Positions 26,946-35,061 of a stretch of 64,000 nucleotides of DNA are shown piece after piece. Where the stretch lies: assembly GCA_016839055.1 (NCBI GenBank), contig JAEKNX010000016.1:20588-84587 (forward strand). The letters run 5' to 3'. The notes beneath the pieces are model-generated. The model worked only from the letters and a program-made list of their open reading frames with translations. It was not told the DNA's origin and did no database searches. Within the stretch, counting starts at the first letter, position 1. Each line of letters opens with the position of its first letter. Source of the DNA: Spirochaetales bacterium. GTDB lineage: Bacteria; Spirochaetota; Spirochaetia; UBA9216. The translations under genes were made by a program, and so were the position numbers.

Positions 26946-28094
26946 TTACTTGTAAAGATCGAATTGTCCGTTTTTTACTGTGAGCATCTCACATGAAGAC
27001 ATATTAAGGCCGTTATGGTCAGTTGCCGACATGTTGAACACGCCGCTTGCCCCGGCAAATCCGCTGATTGACTCGAGAGCATCACGAAGTCCGTTTCGAT
27101 CCATGCTTTTTGCGTTTTTAAGAGCCTGGGCAATAAGCATCACCGCGTCATAGGCATATCCGCCAAAGCCGGAAACCGGTTCGTTGAATTTCTGCTCATA
27201 AGCGGTCTTATAAGCAACAAGAACTTTTTTCTGTGGATGAGAATCAGGCAGTTTTTCGGCTACAAGCAGCTGACCGGCTGGGAATATGATTCCTTCGGCT
27301 GCTGCGCCAGCGGCCTCGGCATATTTAATATTTCCGAAACCGTGGCTCTGGAATAATGGTATTTCCATGCCGAGCTGTTTCATGTTTTTGGGTACTATCG
27401 ACTGAGCCGGGACTATCGACCAGTTTACTATGGCTTCAATATCTCTGGCGTTCAGTTTTGTGAGAACGGCGGTAAGGTCGGTTGAGGCTTTGTCGTAGGA
27501 TTCTTTCGCGGCAATTTCAATGCCGAAGTCCGGAGCATACTTTTCAAGCTGACCGAGTCCCGCGTTTCCAAAGCCTGTGTTAGCACCTATAATACCGATC
27601 TTTGTAATTCCCATTTCATTCATTGTGGTGAAGATCCACTTTGCAACATAACTGTCTTTCTGAGGAGTCTTGAATACGTAACTTGCTACGGGATCAACAA
27701 TTGCTTCGGCGGCGGCACAGGATAAGAGGGGAGTGCCGTATGACTGGCAGAGATCTTTTATCTGCATGGTCTCACCGCTTGTACTCGGTCCTATGATGGC
27801 AATAACTTTATCTTCTTCAATAAGTTGTTTGGCGAATGAAATGGCCTTTTCAGGGTTTGCGGCAGTGTCTTTTATAATCAGTTCTATTTTTTTACCATTA
27901 ATTCCGCCGGCAGCATTTATGTTTTCGACAACCATTTCAGCTGTCTTGGCCTCAGGCGCCCCGAGAAATGATGCTCCGCCGGTTACGGCAAATAAGGCTC
28001 CTATTTTAATGGTTTCTTCCTCTTTCGTGCAGCCGGTGAGCATGGCTGAGGCAATGAGAGTGAGAACAAGAAGGCCTTTTAGTATTTTATTCAT
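26946..28094 (-). CDS. livK: branched-chain amino acid-type ABC transporter substrate-binding lipoprotein LivK
   Basis: 382 aa from the chosen start. The leader MNKILKGLLVLTLIASAMLTGC ends in a lipobox with Cys22, so it is a membrane-anchored binding protein. The mature part begins EETIKIGALFAVTGGASFLG, typical of LivK/periplasmic binding protein type I; IIGPSTSGETMQIKDLCQ and FGGYAYDAVMLIAQAL are further family blocks. The start was set at 28094 because GGAGGG lies 5 bp upstream; the longer in-frame start at 28142 has no such site and would lie in the operator region. It heads the six-gene operon livKHMGF-paaK. Confidence 0.93.
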   Translation of the reverse strand: MNKILKGLLVLTLIASAMLTGCTKEEETIKIGALFAVTGGASFLGAPEAKTAEMVVENINAAGGINGKKIELIIKDTAANPEKAISFAKQLIEEDKVIAIIGPSTSGETMQIKDLCQSYGTPLLSCAAAEAIVDPVASYVFKTPQKDSYVAKWIFTTMNEMGITKIGIIGANTGFGNAGLGQLEKYAPDFGIEIAAKESYDKASTDLTAVLTKLNARDIEAIVNWSIVPAQSIVPKNMKQLGMEIPLFQSHGFGNIKYAEAAGAAAEGIIFPAGQLLVAEKLPDSHPQKKVLVAYKTAYEQKFNEPVSGFGGYAYDAVMLIAQALKNAKSMDRNGLRDALESISGFAGASGVFNMSATDHNGLNMSSCEMLTVKNGQFDLYK

Positions 28095-28113
28095 TTTTCC
28101 CTCCGATAGATAA

Positions 28114-28203
28114 CCGACTATATGGTCGGAAATGGACCGCACAGTACATGACTGACTGGTTAGTCGGTTTGTAGACTGTACAATACAAAAACGAGAGGGT
28201 CAA
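28114..28203 (-). promoter_or_regulatory. promoter and two operator-like repeats upstream of the livKHMGF-paaK operon
   Basis: On the minus strand TTGACC (28203-28198), a 17-bp spacer and TACAGT (28180-28175) form a promoter. Two repeats with the same plan follow: CTGAC-N6-GTCGG at 28152-28167, over the expected transcription start, and CCGAC-N6-GTCGG at 28114-28129. Their centres are 38 bp apart. TetR-family regulators of acyl-CoA and aromatic-acid genes use sites of this kind; the regulator itself is not identified here. Confidence 0.6.
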
Positions 28204-28249
28204 GGATAAAAGAAAAAGTTGCTCTTATTTACAGAAACACCTTTCCGGT

Positions 28250-29683
28250 TCAGGCCGTGTCAATTTTTATCATATTAGCGGCCTTGCTTTTCAGAAGCGG
28301 AATTCCTGTTGTATAGACTACCTTGTCTCCGGGGCGGAGATATCCAAGTTCGAGTGCCGTTTTTTTTGCCAGACGGAGAGTTGAGTCGGTATCACCGAGC
28401 TCGCCGATGAGCTCACCTTGAACACCCCACACGATGTTGAGTGATCTAATGGTTTCCTCATTCTGAGAGAAAGCTATGATCGGAATATCGGGACGGTATT
28501 TAGAAAGGAGTCTCGCTGTCCTTCCTGATTTGGTAATAGTAATAATCGCCTTTGCTCCGGCTTCCTGGGCCATTATACAGGCTGAACGGCAGATGTTTTC
28601 TTCATCGGTAATATCTATGCCGCCGCGCCGGATTTTCACGAAATCGGATGATAGCGCGTGTTTTTCCGATGATCTGATTATCTGCTCCATCGTTCTGACG
28701 GCATTAAGCGGATACTTGCCTACTGATGTCTCACCGCTGAGCATTACAGCGTCAGTGCCGTCAAAGACGGCGTTTGCCACATCACTTGCTTCGGCCCGGG
28801 TAGGCCTCGGGTTCGTTATCATTGATTCGAGCATCTGGGTAGCGGTGATGACGGGTTTGTTAGCTTCAATGCATTTATTGATGATCATCTTCTGAAGCAC
28901 CGGGACATCCTGAGGCGGCATCTCAACTCCCAGATCACCCCTTGCTACCATTATCATATCGGTTTCTTCAATAATGGCATCTATATTATCTATCGCTTCG
29001 GGTTTTTCTATCTTAGCTATGATGGGAAGTGATTTTCCTCTTTCTTTCAGCAGCCAGCGCAGTTCCCTTATGTCGTCACGGCTGCGGACAAATGAGAGCG
29101 CGACGAAGTCTATATCCTGGGTCACTATGAAGTCCAGGTCACTCCGGTCTTTCTGGGTGATGGCCGAGACGCTTATGTTGACATTCGGAAGGTTCATTCC
29201 CTTCCGGGATTTAACCGTGCCGCCGTCTATGACCTCACAGAGAACATCCTCTCCCTGGCTTTCCCTGACGCTGACCTGAAGAAGGCCGTCGTCCATCAGG
29301 ATTCTGTCGCCGGGTTTGACATCGGAGGCAAGGTTAGTATAATCGGTTGGAATCATCTTATTTACGCCCTTGTAGGCGGCGGGGTTCGCCGATATCACTA
29401 TTGTTTCGCCTGCTTCTATTTCAATGGGAGTCTCAAGAACACCGAGCCTTATCTTGGGGCCGCAGAGATCGGCGAGGATGGCGATAGGCCAGTCAGTTTT
29501 TTTTGAGGCCTCTCTTATTATTCTGATGTTCTCAGCGTGCTCCCCATGAGAGCCGTGACTGAAATTAAGCCGGGCGACATCCATCCCCGCATGAAGAAGC
29601 TTTTCCATCATATCCTGTGAATTTACGGCTGGACCAATTGTCCCGATTATTTTTGTTTTTGCAAAATCAGTGTCTCTTTTCAT
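28250..29683 (-). CDS. pyk: pyruvate kinase
   Basis: 477 aa glycolytic enzyme that turns phosphoenolpyruvate and ADP into pyruvate and ATP. TKIIGTIGPAVNSQDMMEKL is the N-terminal motif; IIAKIEKPEAIDNIDAIIEE holds the catalytic lysine; MVARGDLGVEMPPQDVP and TRAEASDVANAVFDGTDAVMLSGETSVGKYP are the metal- and ADP-binding blocks. The C-terminal domain (about 350-477) is a normal allosteric domain without an extra PEP-utiliser module. The gene stands alone between the liv operon and a divergent CAP-domain gene. Confidence 0.96.
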   Translation of the reverse strand: MKRDTDFAKTKIIGTIGPAVNSQDMMEKLLHAGMDVARLNFSHGSHGEHAENIRIIREASKKTDWPIAILADLCGPKIRLGVLETPIEIEAGETIVISANPAAYKGVNKMIPTDYTNLASDVKPGDRILMDDGLLQVSVRESQGEDVLCEVIDGGTVKSRKGMNLPNVNISVSAITQKDRSDLDFIVTQDIDFVALSFVRSRDDIRELRWLLKERGKSLPIIAKIEKPEAIDNIDAIIEETDMIMVARGDLGVEMPPQDVPVLQKMIINKCIEANKPVITATQMLESMITNPRPTRAEASDVANAVFDGTDAVMLSGETSVGKYPLNAVRTMEQIIRSSEKHALSSDFVKIRRGGIDITDEENICRSACIMAQEAGAKAIITITKSGRTARLLSKYRPDIPIIAFSQNEETIRSLNIVWGVQGELIGELGDTDSTLRLAKKTALELGYLRPGDKVVYTTGIPLLKSKAANMIKIDTA

Positions 29684-29725
29684 AATAGTGATATTGTAAG
29701 TGATTCTTAAGGATAATGCAAAAAA

Positions 29726-29893
29726 ATGATTAATTTTCTATTAAAAACGCCGCTGTTGAAAATCGGCGGATACACTGAAATTATTAATGTTTCCGGCGGA
29801 ATATATGTAATTTACCCGAATTGGCCGGACGGAACTGGAATATACGGAGCTGTCTCAGATATGCCTTCCACAGTAATGCCTTCTGATACATAA
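29726..29893 (+). CDS. possible small ORF, 55 aa, unknown
   Basis: ATG-initiated frame in the 227-bp gap between pyk and the CAP-domain gene. It encodes a glycine- and proline-rich peptide (GGYTEIINVSGGIYVIYPNW around residues 13-32) and ends 17 bp before the next gene. AAGGAT lies 11 bp upstream of the ATG. It could be a real small protein, a remnant or chance; codon use is unremarkable. Confidence 0.25.
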   Translation: MINFLLKTPLLKIGGYTEIINVSGGIYVIYPNWPDGTGIYGAVSDMPSTVMPSDT

Positions 29894-29910
29894 TGTGGTA
29901 AGATTGTTGT

Positions 29911-30600
29911 ATGAAGAAAATTAGGAACATAAGACTATTTCTCATTATATTCTGTCTTGTCTCACTACCGGCGGCTTCCGTGTCGGCCCAGGACGGCGGG
30001 TGGGACACCAATCTTCTCGATACCGCCCGGGGAGCCGACTATCTCTCGGAGATCGAGAAGGATATTATCCTTGAACTCAACAAGGTCAGAACAAAGCCAG
30101 CTCTTTATGCCTCTGAGTACATTGAACCGCGTAAATCCGCCTTCTCAGGACGAATTTATAGGGTCAGCGGCCAGATAGATCTGATGACCAATGAGGGTGT
30201 ATCGGCGGTAAGTGAATGCCTGCGTGTCCTCGGTAAGGCTGCGGCTGTCGGAATTCTACGGCCGTCCATAGCTCTTTCGTCAGCCACCTCTGATCATCGT
30301 AATGATCAGGGCGAAACCGGCCGGACTGGTCACGACGGGAGTGATAAGTCGAGCCTCAAGAATAGAATTGAGCGCTACGGAGAATGGGATATATACATAG
30401 GAGAAAATATCACCTATGGCCCTGAGTCGGCGAGGGAAGTTGTTGTTCAGCTCCTAATTGATGACGGGGTCAGTTCCCGGGGACACCGAAAGAATATAAT
30501 GAACAGGGTATTCAATTACGCAGGGACGGCCTACGGAACCCATCCTCTCTATGGCTATATGTGTGTGATGGATTTTGCCGGAGCCATTATCGACCGATGA
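29911..30600 (+). CDS. secreted CAP-domain (SCP/PR-1) protein
   Basis: 229 aa. The N-terminus MKKIRNIRLFLIIFCLVSLPAASVSAQ is a signal peptide with likely cleavage after SVSA. The CAP domain (about residues 45-228) shows ILELNKVRTKPALYA, SDHRNDQGETGRTGHDG, YIGENITYGPESAREVVVQLLIDDGVSSRGHRKNIMNRVF; the two histidines (in TGHDG and RGHRKN) and the glutamate of GEN would form the CAP cavity. Bacterial CAP proteins are extracellular and of mostly unknown role. The gene has no co-directional operon partner. Confidence 0.88.
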   Translation: MKKIRNIRLFLIIFCLVSLPAASVSAQDGGWDTNLLDTARGADYLSEIEKDIILELNKVRTKPALYASEYIEPRKSAFSGRIYRVSGQIDLMTNEGVSAVSECLRVLGKAAAVGILRPSIALSSATSDHRNDQGETGRTGHDGSDKSSLKNRIERYGEWDIYIGENITYGPESAREVVVQLLIDDGVSSRGHRKNIMNRVFNYAGTAYGTHPLYGYMCVMDFAGAIIDR

Positions 30601-30674
30601 ACTATTGGCCGAACCGACGCCAAGCTATCGGCCTGTATTGACATTTATGCCGGGAAACTGGGTGAACACTCGGA

Positions 30675-30884
30675 GGCTCTACCTGCGCAATCAGCGTCGA
30701 GCTTGCGCTCGCCGGAGCACGGAAGATTAACATTGTAAACCGTACCTCCGGTCGCGGAATCGGGCTTGTTAAGCTTATCAACGAAAAAAAAGAGTCGGAA
30801 GCCGTCCTGACGGTCTGGGAATCAGAATGAAAGGTGTCGGAGACGGCGGATGTACTCATGAACGCGACTTCAATAGGTTTTTAA
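30675..30884 (+). pseudogene. aroE: shikimate dehydrogenase (AroE) remnant
   Basis: A decayed fragment of the C-terminal Rossmann domain of a shikimate dehydrogenase. One frame reads ISVELALAGARKINIVNRTS and continues as GRGIGLVKLINEKKESEAVL before a stop; the next frame resumes with KVSETADVLMNATSIGF and another stop. In intact AroE the glycine-rich loop, NRT and NATSxG occur in this order and about 60-65 residues apart; here the spacing is 62 codons. The start, end and at least one frame are broken. Codon use matches the host, so it is an old local copy or a recent decay. Confidence 0.85.
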
Positions 30885-31164
30885 AATGTGGAACGGGACT
30901 GAGCCGCCGGTAAGCAGGATGACTAGGCAACGGCTTGAGCTTAAATAACGTACCCAGATTTGGAAGGTCAGCGAGAAACCAGCTTTTACATAAGCAATCG
31001 TTGTCGTCATCAGCAAGGTGAGAGTGTGAAAGTTTTCCCGCTTTCCTCCATATAGTAACTCCGGCAGAAATATTCAATTGCCAAATCGAAATTTCCATCG
31101 TTAAATGATAGTTAGCCTACTAAGCGACGCTTGGTAAAATTCATGCTACTAATCAGGAAGAAAA
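30885..31164. other. intergenic remainder after the AroE remnant
   Basis: Nothing convincing was seen in these 280 bp on either strand. The frames that exist have no family features. A short repeat, AAGC-N3-GCTT, lies near 31116 ahead of the hydrolase gene. Confidence 0.4.
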
Positions 31165-31920
31165 ATGAAGGATAATACAAAGGTTCTAAAAAGCGCACTG
31201 CCGCTATATCTCGAGGGCGACAATAAAAAGGCCGTTCTGGTGCTCCATGGTTACAACGGATATGCCGGGGAGATGTACGAGCTTGCCCGCCGAATTCACG
31301 GAGAAGGGTATACTGTCTCGGTTCCGAGACTTCCGGGCCATGGGACAAACGGAGCTGACTTCAGAAAGACAAACCATAGAGACTGGCACAGTCATGCCGT
31401 AAACGAGTATCTGAACCTGAAGAGCAGATTTGATTCGGTCTCGGTTACCGGTCTTTCGATGGGCGGAGTTCTTTCTCTGCTGCTTGCAGAGCAGTTCAGC
31501 CCGGAGAAAATTATTCTTCTTGCCCCTGCCATGTCTGTTTCAAACAGAATTTTCTATCTTTCTCCAATACTTAGAATTTTTATCAGGAAGATAAAACGAA
31601 ATTGGGAGCCTCGTCCCTCTGACGATGATGACCGTAGGTTTATGGGAAAGGAGTACTGGAGTTATTTCTTTGCCTCAAATATAGCATCTCTTTTGAAGTT
31701 GATTCGAAAAGCCCAGAAGAGTCTTGGAGCTATAGAATGCCCTGTATATATAATACTGTCCGAGAAAGATGGATGGATATCACTCGATTCGGGTGACCTG
31801 ATACAGAAGGGGCTTAACGTGCCTTTCCGGAAGGTTGTCCTCAAGAACAGTCCTCATGTGATAGTTGAGGGCCCTGAAAAAGAAACTGTATTTGAAAATG
31901 TCTGTAATTGGCTTAAATAA
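31165..31920 (+). CDS. alpha/beta hydrolase, carboxylesterase/monoacylglycerol lipase-like
   Basis: 251 aa serine hydrolase. The nucleophile serine is in SVTGLSMGGVLSL (about residue 97); the oxyanion loop is VLVLHGYNGYAG; the acid is probably the aspartate of ILSEKDGWISLD and the histidine that of NSPHVIVEGPEKE. A cap-like insertion covers about residues 120-180. It resembles the Est30/YvaK carboxylesterases of bacteria, which cleave short- to medium-chain esters. The product has no signal peptide. GGAAGAAAA precedes the ATG. It stands alone. Confidence 0.85.
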   Translation: MKDNTKVLKSALPLYLEGDNKKAVLVLHGYNGYAGEMYELARRIHGEGYTVSVPRLPGHGTNGADFRKTNHRDWHSHAVNEYLNLKSRFDSVSVTGLSMGGVLSLLLAEQFSPEKIILLAPAMSVSNRIFYLSPILRIFIRKIKRNWEPRPSDDDDRRFMGKEYWSYFFASNIASLLKLIRKAQKSLGAIECPVYIILSEKDGWISLDSGDLIQKGLNVPFRKVVLKNSPHVIVEGPEKETVFENVCNWLK

Positions 31921-31944
31921 GGATAAATAATAAGTAATACAAGT

Positions 31945-32046
31945 GTGAAAATTGAAACTCTCCCTTTTAGTGAGAAGGTTCTCTATGTCCTGGGACCGCT
32001 CGGCTGGTCGCTGGGATTATTTGCGGTTTTGAACCTTCAATGCTAA
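31945..32046 (+). pseudogene. truncated transporter N-terminus
   Basis: A 33-codon frame beginning VKIETLPFSEKVLYVLGPLG and continuing WSLGLFAVLNL, then a stop. The text resembles the start and first membrane helix of GPH/MFS sugar-cation symporters. The rest of the gene is missing, so this is read as a remnant; a real small membrane peptide is the alternative. Confidence 0.45.
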
Positions 32047-32078
32047 CCGGAGAGTCCTCGAAATCCTGACGGAAGCGT

Positions 32079-32327
32079 TCATTCTGTTTTAACCGTCGAT
32101 GATTGTTTCGGCCTTGTCAGGGTCTGCTGAATAGAACTATCCATGAGCAGAGCCTTAGCCTTTCTCCTGCTGTATTTTTTATTCCAGTAGCGTGAGCGCC
32201 TCAGTTTCTTCCTCTGCTCCGGAGTAAGAACTATTTCGAAATGATCATAGATCAGGTTTAGGTGATGATGAAAGCTCTCAACCCTCCGGGTACTTCGATC
32301 TCCGTTCTTGTGTTTGTTGTAGATTTT
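32079..32327 (-). pseudogene. C-terminal fragment of an unknown basic protein
   Basis: An 82-codon minus-strand frame without a start codon. It includes HLNLIYDHFEIVLTPEQRKK and LRRSRYWNKKYSRRKAKALL and ends in QTLTRPKQSSTVKTE before a stop. The lysine/arginine-rich, tyrosine-rich text looks coding but belongs to no family I can name; a transposase or nucleic-acid-binding protein tail is possible. No inverted repeats or target duplications of an insertion sequence were found around it. Confidence 0.4.
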
Positions 32328-32513
32328 TTACACATAATCCGGGATGATCTGTAAAAAAAGTATACGTGGACGGGACTCAATCTGCATAAGGGGTTCTAAG
32401 AATCATTCTGAATGCTGTAGTTCATCTTGAAAACTGCCTGCTTTGCCGTAAATAGCCGATTTTATGCGTGATGATTACTCAATTCATAGGAATTTTCTAA
32501 AACGATTTAAAAC
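32328..32513. other. upstream region of the rbs-like operon
   Basis: About 190 bp with no convincing coding frame. It ends in the shared 16-bp element and the sigma-54 promoter. Any enhancer for the sigma-54 activator would be expected here. Confidence 0.4.
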
Positions 32514-32514
32514 T
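32499..32514. promoter_or_regulatory. shared 16-bp regulatory element, copy 1
   Basis: AAAACGATTTAAAACT, identical to the copy at 47966-47981. The core TAAAACGATTTA is a near-palindrome with a central CG, as in LacI-family operators; it can also be read as the direct repeat TAAAAC-N4-TAAAAC. It touches the -24 element of the sigma-54 promoter. Confidence 0.6.
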
Positions 32515-32530
32515 GGCATATTTATTGCAA
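32514..32530 (+). promoter_or_regulatory. sigma-54 promoter of the rbs-like/transketolase/AOR operon
   Basis: TGGCAT-N5-TTGCAA with exactly 10 nt between the GG and GC dinucleotides, as in the consensus TGGCAC-N5-TTGCW. Transcription would start near 32540, just ahead of GGAG and ATG 32554. An NtrC-type activator gene lies at 48072. Confidence 0.75.
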
Positions 32531-32553
32531 TATAAAAGGTGGAGAGAGTAAAA

Positions 32554-34053
32554 ATGACAGATCAGACTATATTGCAAATGAAAAATATTGTAAAAACCTT
32601 TCCGGGCGTAAAGGCCCTCGATAATGTTACATTTTCATGCAGACCTGGGGAGGTTCATGCGTTGCTTGGAGAGAACGGTGCGGGGAAATCCACATTGATG
32701 AAGATTTTGAGTGCGGCATATCGGCCTGACAGTGGCGAAATCATTTTCAAAAATGAACTCTTTAAACATTCAAATCCGATTGCCGCCCAGAAGGCTGGTA
32801 TAGGAATCATCTATCAGGAATTCAATCTTGTTCCTCATATGTCGGTTGTTGAGAATATTTTTCTCGGACGGGAACCACTTATAGGCTGCAAGTTAATTGA
32901 CTATAGGACTATGCGGGATGAGGCACAAAAGCTGCTTAGCGGTCTCGGCCTTACAATCGATGTTAACCAGAAGGTGAAGAATCTTAGTGTGGCCCAGCAG
33001 CAGATGGTGGAGATTGCGAAGGCTCTATCCATGAATGCGGAGCTGATAGTTATGGATGAACCAACAGCCACCCTTACTGACCGCGAGATTGAATTTCTTT
33101 TTGGAACGATAAGAACACTCAGGTCTCAGGGGAAAACGATTATCTACATCTCACACAGGCTCGAAGAGATCTTCGAGGTTTGCGACAGGGTGACTATTCT
33201 TAAAGATGGGAAGACGGTAGGTACAGAAAATGTGCCAGACCTTGATAAGGATAGGATGATTAAGATGATGGTCGGCCGTACTCTCGGCGAGTATTATCCC
33301 GATAGAAGCACAGCCCGGAAGGGAGATAAGGTCCTTGAAGTCAGGAACATCACACGAAAAGGAGTGCTTAATGATATCTCCTTTTCAGCCTACGCGGGTG
33401 AGATTCTGGGGATTTCCGGACTCGTCGGAGCGGGCCGTACTGAGCTGGCAAGGGCTATTTTCGGTGCTGATTCCATCGATGGCGGGGCTGTCCTAATCGA
33501 TGAGAATGAAGTGAAGATTAATGAACCTTTAAAGGCCATCAGGCTGAATATCGGCTTTGCTACTGAAGATCGAAAAGGGCAGGGCCTTATTCTCGGGTTG
33601 TCAGTCCGAAAGAATATTTCACTTGCAATTCTTCCTCAGCTGATTAAATACGGCCTCATTCAGCCGAAGAAGGAAAAGGAAGTGGCAGACAGGTATATGA
33701 AGATCCTGAAGATTGCGGCACCCGGTATTGATTATCCGGTTAAGGGCCTTTCCGGCGGAAATCAGCAGAAGGTCGTTCTCGCTAAATGGCTGGCAAAAGA
33801 CTGCAGGATTATCATTCTTGATGAACCGACACGCGGAATCGATGTTGGCGCAAAGGCAGAAATTTATAATCTTATGAGAAAGCTTGCCGATCAGGGCAAG
33901 GTAATAATAATGATATCATCCGAGTTGCCTGAGGTGATCGGAGTAAGTGACAGAGTACTTGTAATGCACTCCGGAAAGATAACCGGAGCATTTAATGCTG
34001 ATGAAGTAACAGAAGAAAAAATAATGAAATGCGCAACAGGGGAGGTGGCATAA
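32554..34053 (+). CDS. sugar ABC transporter ATPase, RbsA/MglA/XylG type
   Basis: 499 aa with two ATPase domains in tandem. Domain 1 (about residues 5-240): Walker A GENGAGKST, Walker B LIVMDEPTATLT, H-loop IIYISHRLEEIFE. Domain 2 (about 250-495): a degenerate Walker A (SGLVGAGRTELARAIFG), signature LSGGNQQKVVLAKWL and IIILDEPTRGIDVG, as usual in this family. I chose ATG 32554 over the in-frame GTG 32539 because the predicted sigma-54 transcript starts after the GTG. The stop overlaps the permease start (TAATG). Likely cargo: a pentose, hexose, polyol or similar molecule; the neighbouring enzymes do not decide which. Confidence 0.9.
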   Translation: MTDQTILQMKNIVKTFPGVKALDNVTFSCRPGEVHALLGENGAGKSTLMKILSAAYRPDSGEIIFKNELFKHSNPIAAQKAGIGIIYQEFNLVPHMSVVENIFLGREPLIGCKLIDYRTMRDEAQKLLSGLGLTIDVNQKVKNLSVAQQQMVEIAKALSMNAELIVMDEPTATLTDREIEFLFGTIRTLRSQGKTIIYISHRLEEIFEVCDRVTILKDGKTVGTENVPDLDKDRMIKMMVGRTLGEYYPDRSTARKGDKVLEVRNITRKGVLNDISFSAYAGEILGISGLVGAGRTELARAIFGADSIDGGAVLIDENEVKINEPLKAIRLNIGFATEDRKGQGLILGLSVRKNISLAILPQLIKYGLIQPKKEKEVADRYMKILKIAAPGIDYPVKGLSGGNQQKVVLAKWLAKDCRIIILDEPTRGIDVGAKAEIYNLMRKLADQGKVIIMISSELPEVIGVSDRVLVMHSGKITGAFNADEVTEEKIMKCATGEVA

Positions 34054-35006
34054 TGTCAACAGAACGAATTAGTAGGTTTAATAAGGCGCACTTCCTGGAA
34101 GATTACGGGATGCTGCTGGTGCTCGGGGTACTCTTTCTAGTATGTGCAATTGTGTCTCCATACTTTCTTAAACCGGAAAACCTTCTGAATATCACTAGGC
34201 AGATATCAGTAAGCGGAATAATAAGTATTGGAATGACCTTTGTCATCATTACCGGAGGTATCGATCTGTCTGTAGGCTCAGTGCTTGCTTTTTCGACACT
34301 TATGATAGCCGGTTTTAAAGGGATGGGGGCTTTCCCTGCCTTCGTTATTGCAATGGCACTGAGTATGGCCTTCGGTCTTGTCACCGGAATCCTTGTTACA
34401 AAGGGAAAATTGCAGGCCTTCATAGCTACTCTCGGAATGATGACAGCTGTTGTTGGCATCGGGCTTACCTATTCACACGGGCATCCGATTATTGGAACTC
34501 CCGAAGGGCTAAGCTTTCTTGGACAGGGTAAAGTCCTGGGGATACCGGTTCAGACCATACTTTTCACATTAACAGCGATTATCGCAGGCATCGTCCTTAA
34601 CCGGACAAGGCTCGGACGCTACATCTACGCCGTCGGCGGAAATGAAGAGGGCAGCCGGTTGTCAGGCATCCGGGTTGACCGGGTAAAAACTGCCGCCTAC
34701 GTTATCAGTTCAGCACTTTCCGGATTCGCGGGCATAATAATGGCCAATCATCTGAATGTAGGTGAGGCGAACCTGGGCTCCGGCATGGAACTTGACGCCA
34801 TTGCTTCTGTCGCGGTCGGGGGTACATCCCTCTCAGGCGGAAGAGGCGGAGTAGTTGGCACAGTAATCGGGGTAATCATAATCGGTATTCTTAACAATTT
34901 TCTCAACTTGATAAATGTGCCGGGTTATACCCAGAAAATTGTAAAGGGCGCAATAATAATTATAGCGGTTCTTGCTCAGAGCCTCCAGGCAAACAGAAAA
35001 AAGTAG
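34053..35006 (+). CDS. sugar ABC transporter permease, RbsC type
   Basis: 317 aa membrane protein with 8-10 hydrophobic segments. GMTFVIITGGIDLSVGSVLAFS and GRYIYAVGGNEEGSRLSGIRVDRVKTAAYVIS are RbsC-family signatures, the second being the cytoplasmic EAA-like loop that docks onto the ATPase. The start is ATG 34053 (MSTERISRF), preceded by GGGGAGG and overlapping the rbsA-like stop; an in-frame ATG 24 bp further upstream has no site of its own. Confidence 0.92.
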   Translation: MSTERISRFNKAHFLEDYGMLLVLGVLFLVCAIVSPYFLKPENLLNITRQISVSGIISIGMTFVIITGGIDLSVGSVLAFSTLMIAGFKGMGAFPAFVIAMALSMAFGLVTGILVTKGKLQAFIATLGMMTAVVGIGLTYSHGHPIIGTPEGLSFLGQGKVLGIPVQTILFTLTAIIAGIVLNRTRLGRYIYAVGGNEEGSRLSGIRVDRVKTAAYVISSALSGFAGIIMANHLNVGEANLGSGMELDAIASVAVGGTSLSGGRGGVVGTVIGVIIIGILNNFLNLINVPGYTQKIVKGAIIIIAVLAQSLQANRKK

Positions 35007-35019
35007 GTTAAACAGGGTT

Positions 35020-35046
35020 TAACACGCGTGTTACGCGTTTTATTTA
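35020..35046 (+). promoter_or_regulatory. palindromic hairpin between permease and binding-protein genes
   Basis: AACACGCGTGTT is a perfect palindrome that can also fold as ACGCG-N5-CGCGT followed by TTTTATTT. In sugar-transport operons a hairpin here often raises the amount of binding protein relative to permease through mRNA processing or partial termination. That role is inferred. Confidence 0.45.
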
Positions 35047-35061
35047 AGTAGGAGGCAAAGA

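Noticed and set aside
29741..29772. Terminator-like hairpin (CGCCG/CGGCG plus T-run on the minus strand) upstream of pyk
   Set aside because: No minus-strand gene or clear promoter lies before it. It may be chance; not listed as a feature.
32079..32327. Insertion sequence remnant
   Set aside because: The basic protein tail could be a transposase, but no terminal repeats, target duplication or DDE motif was found.
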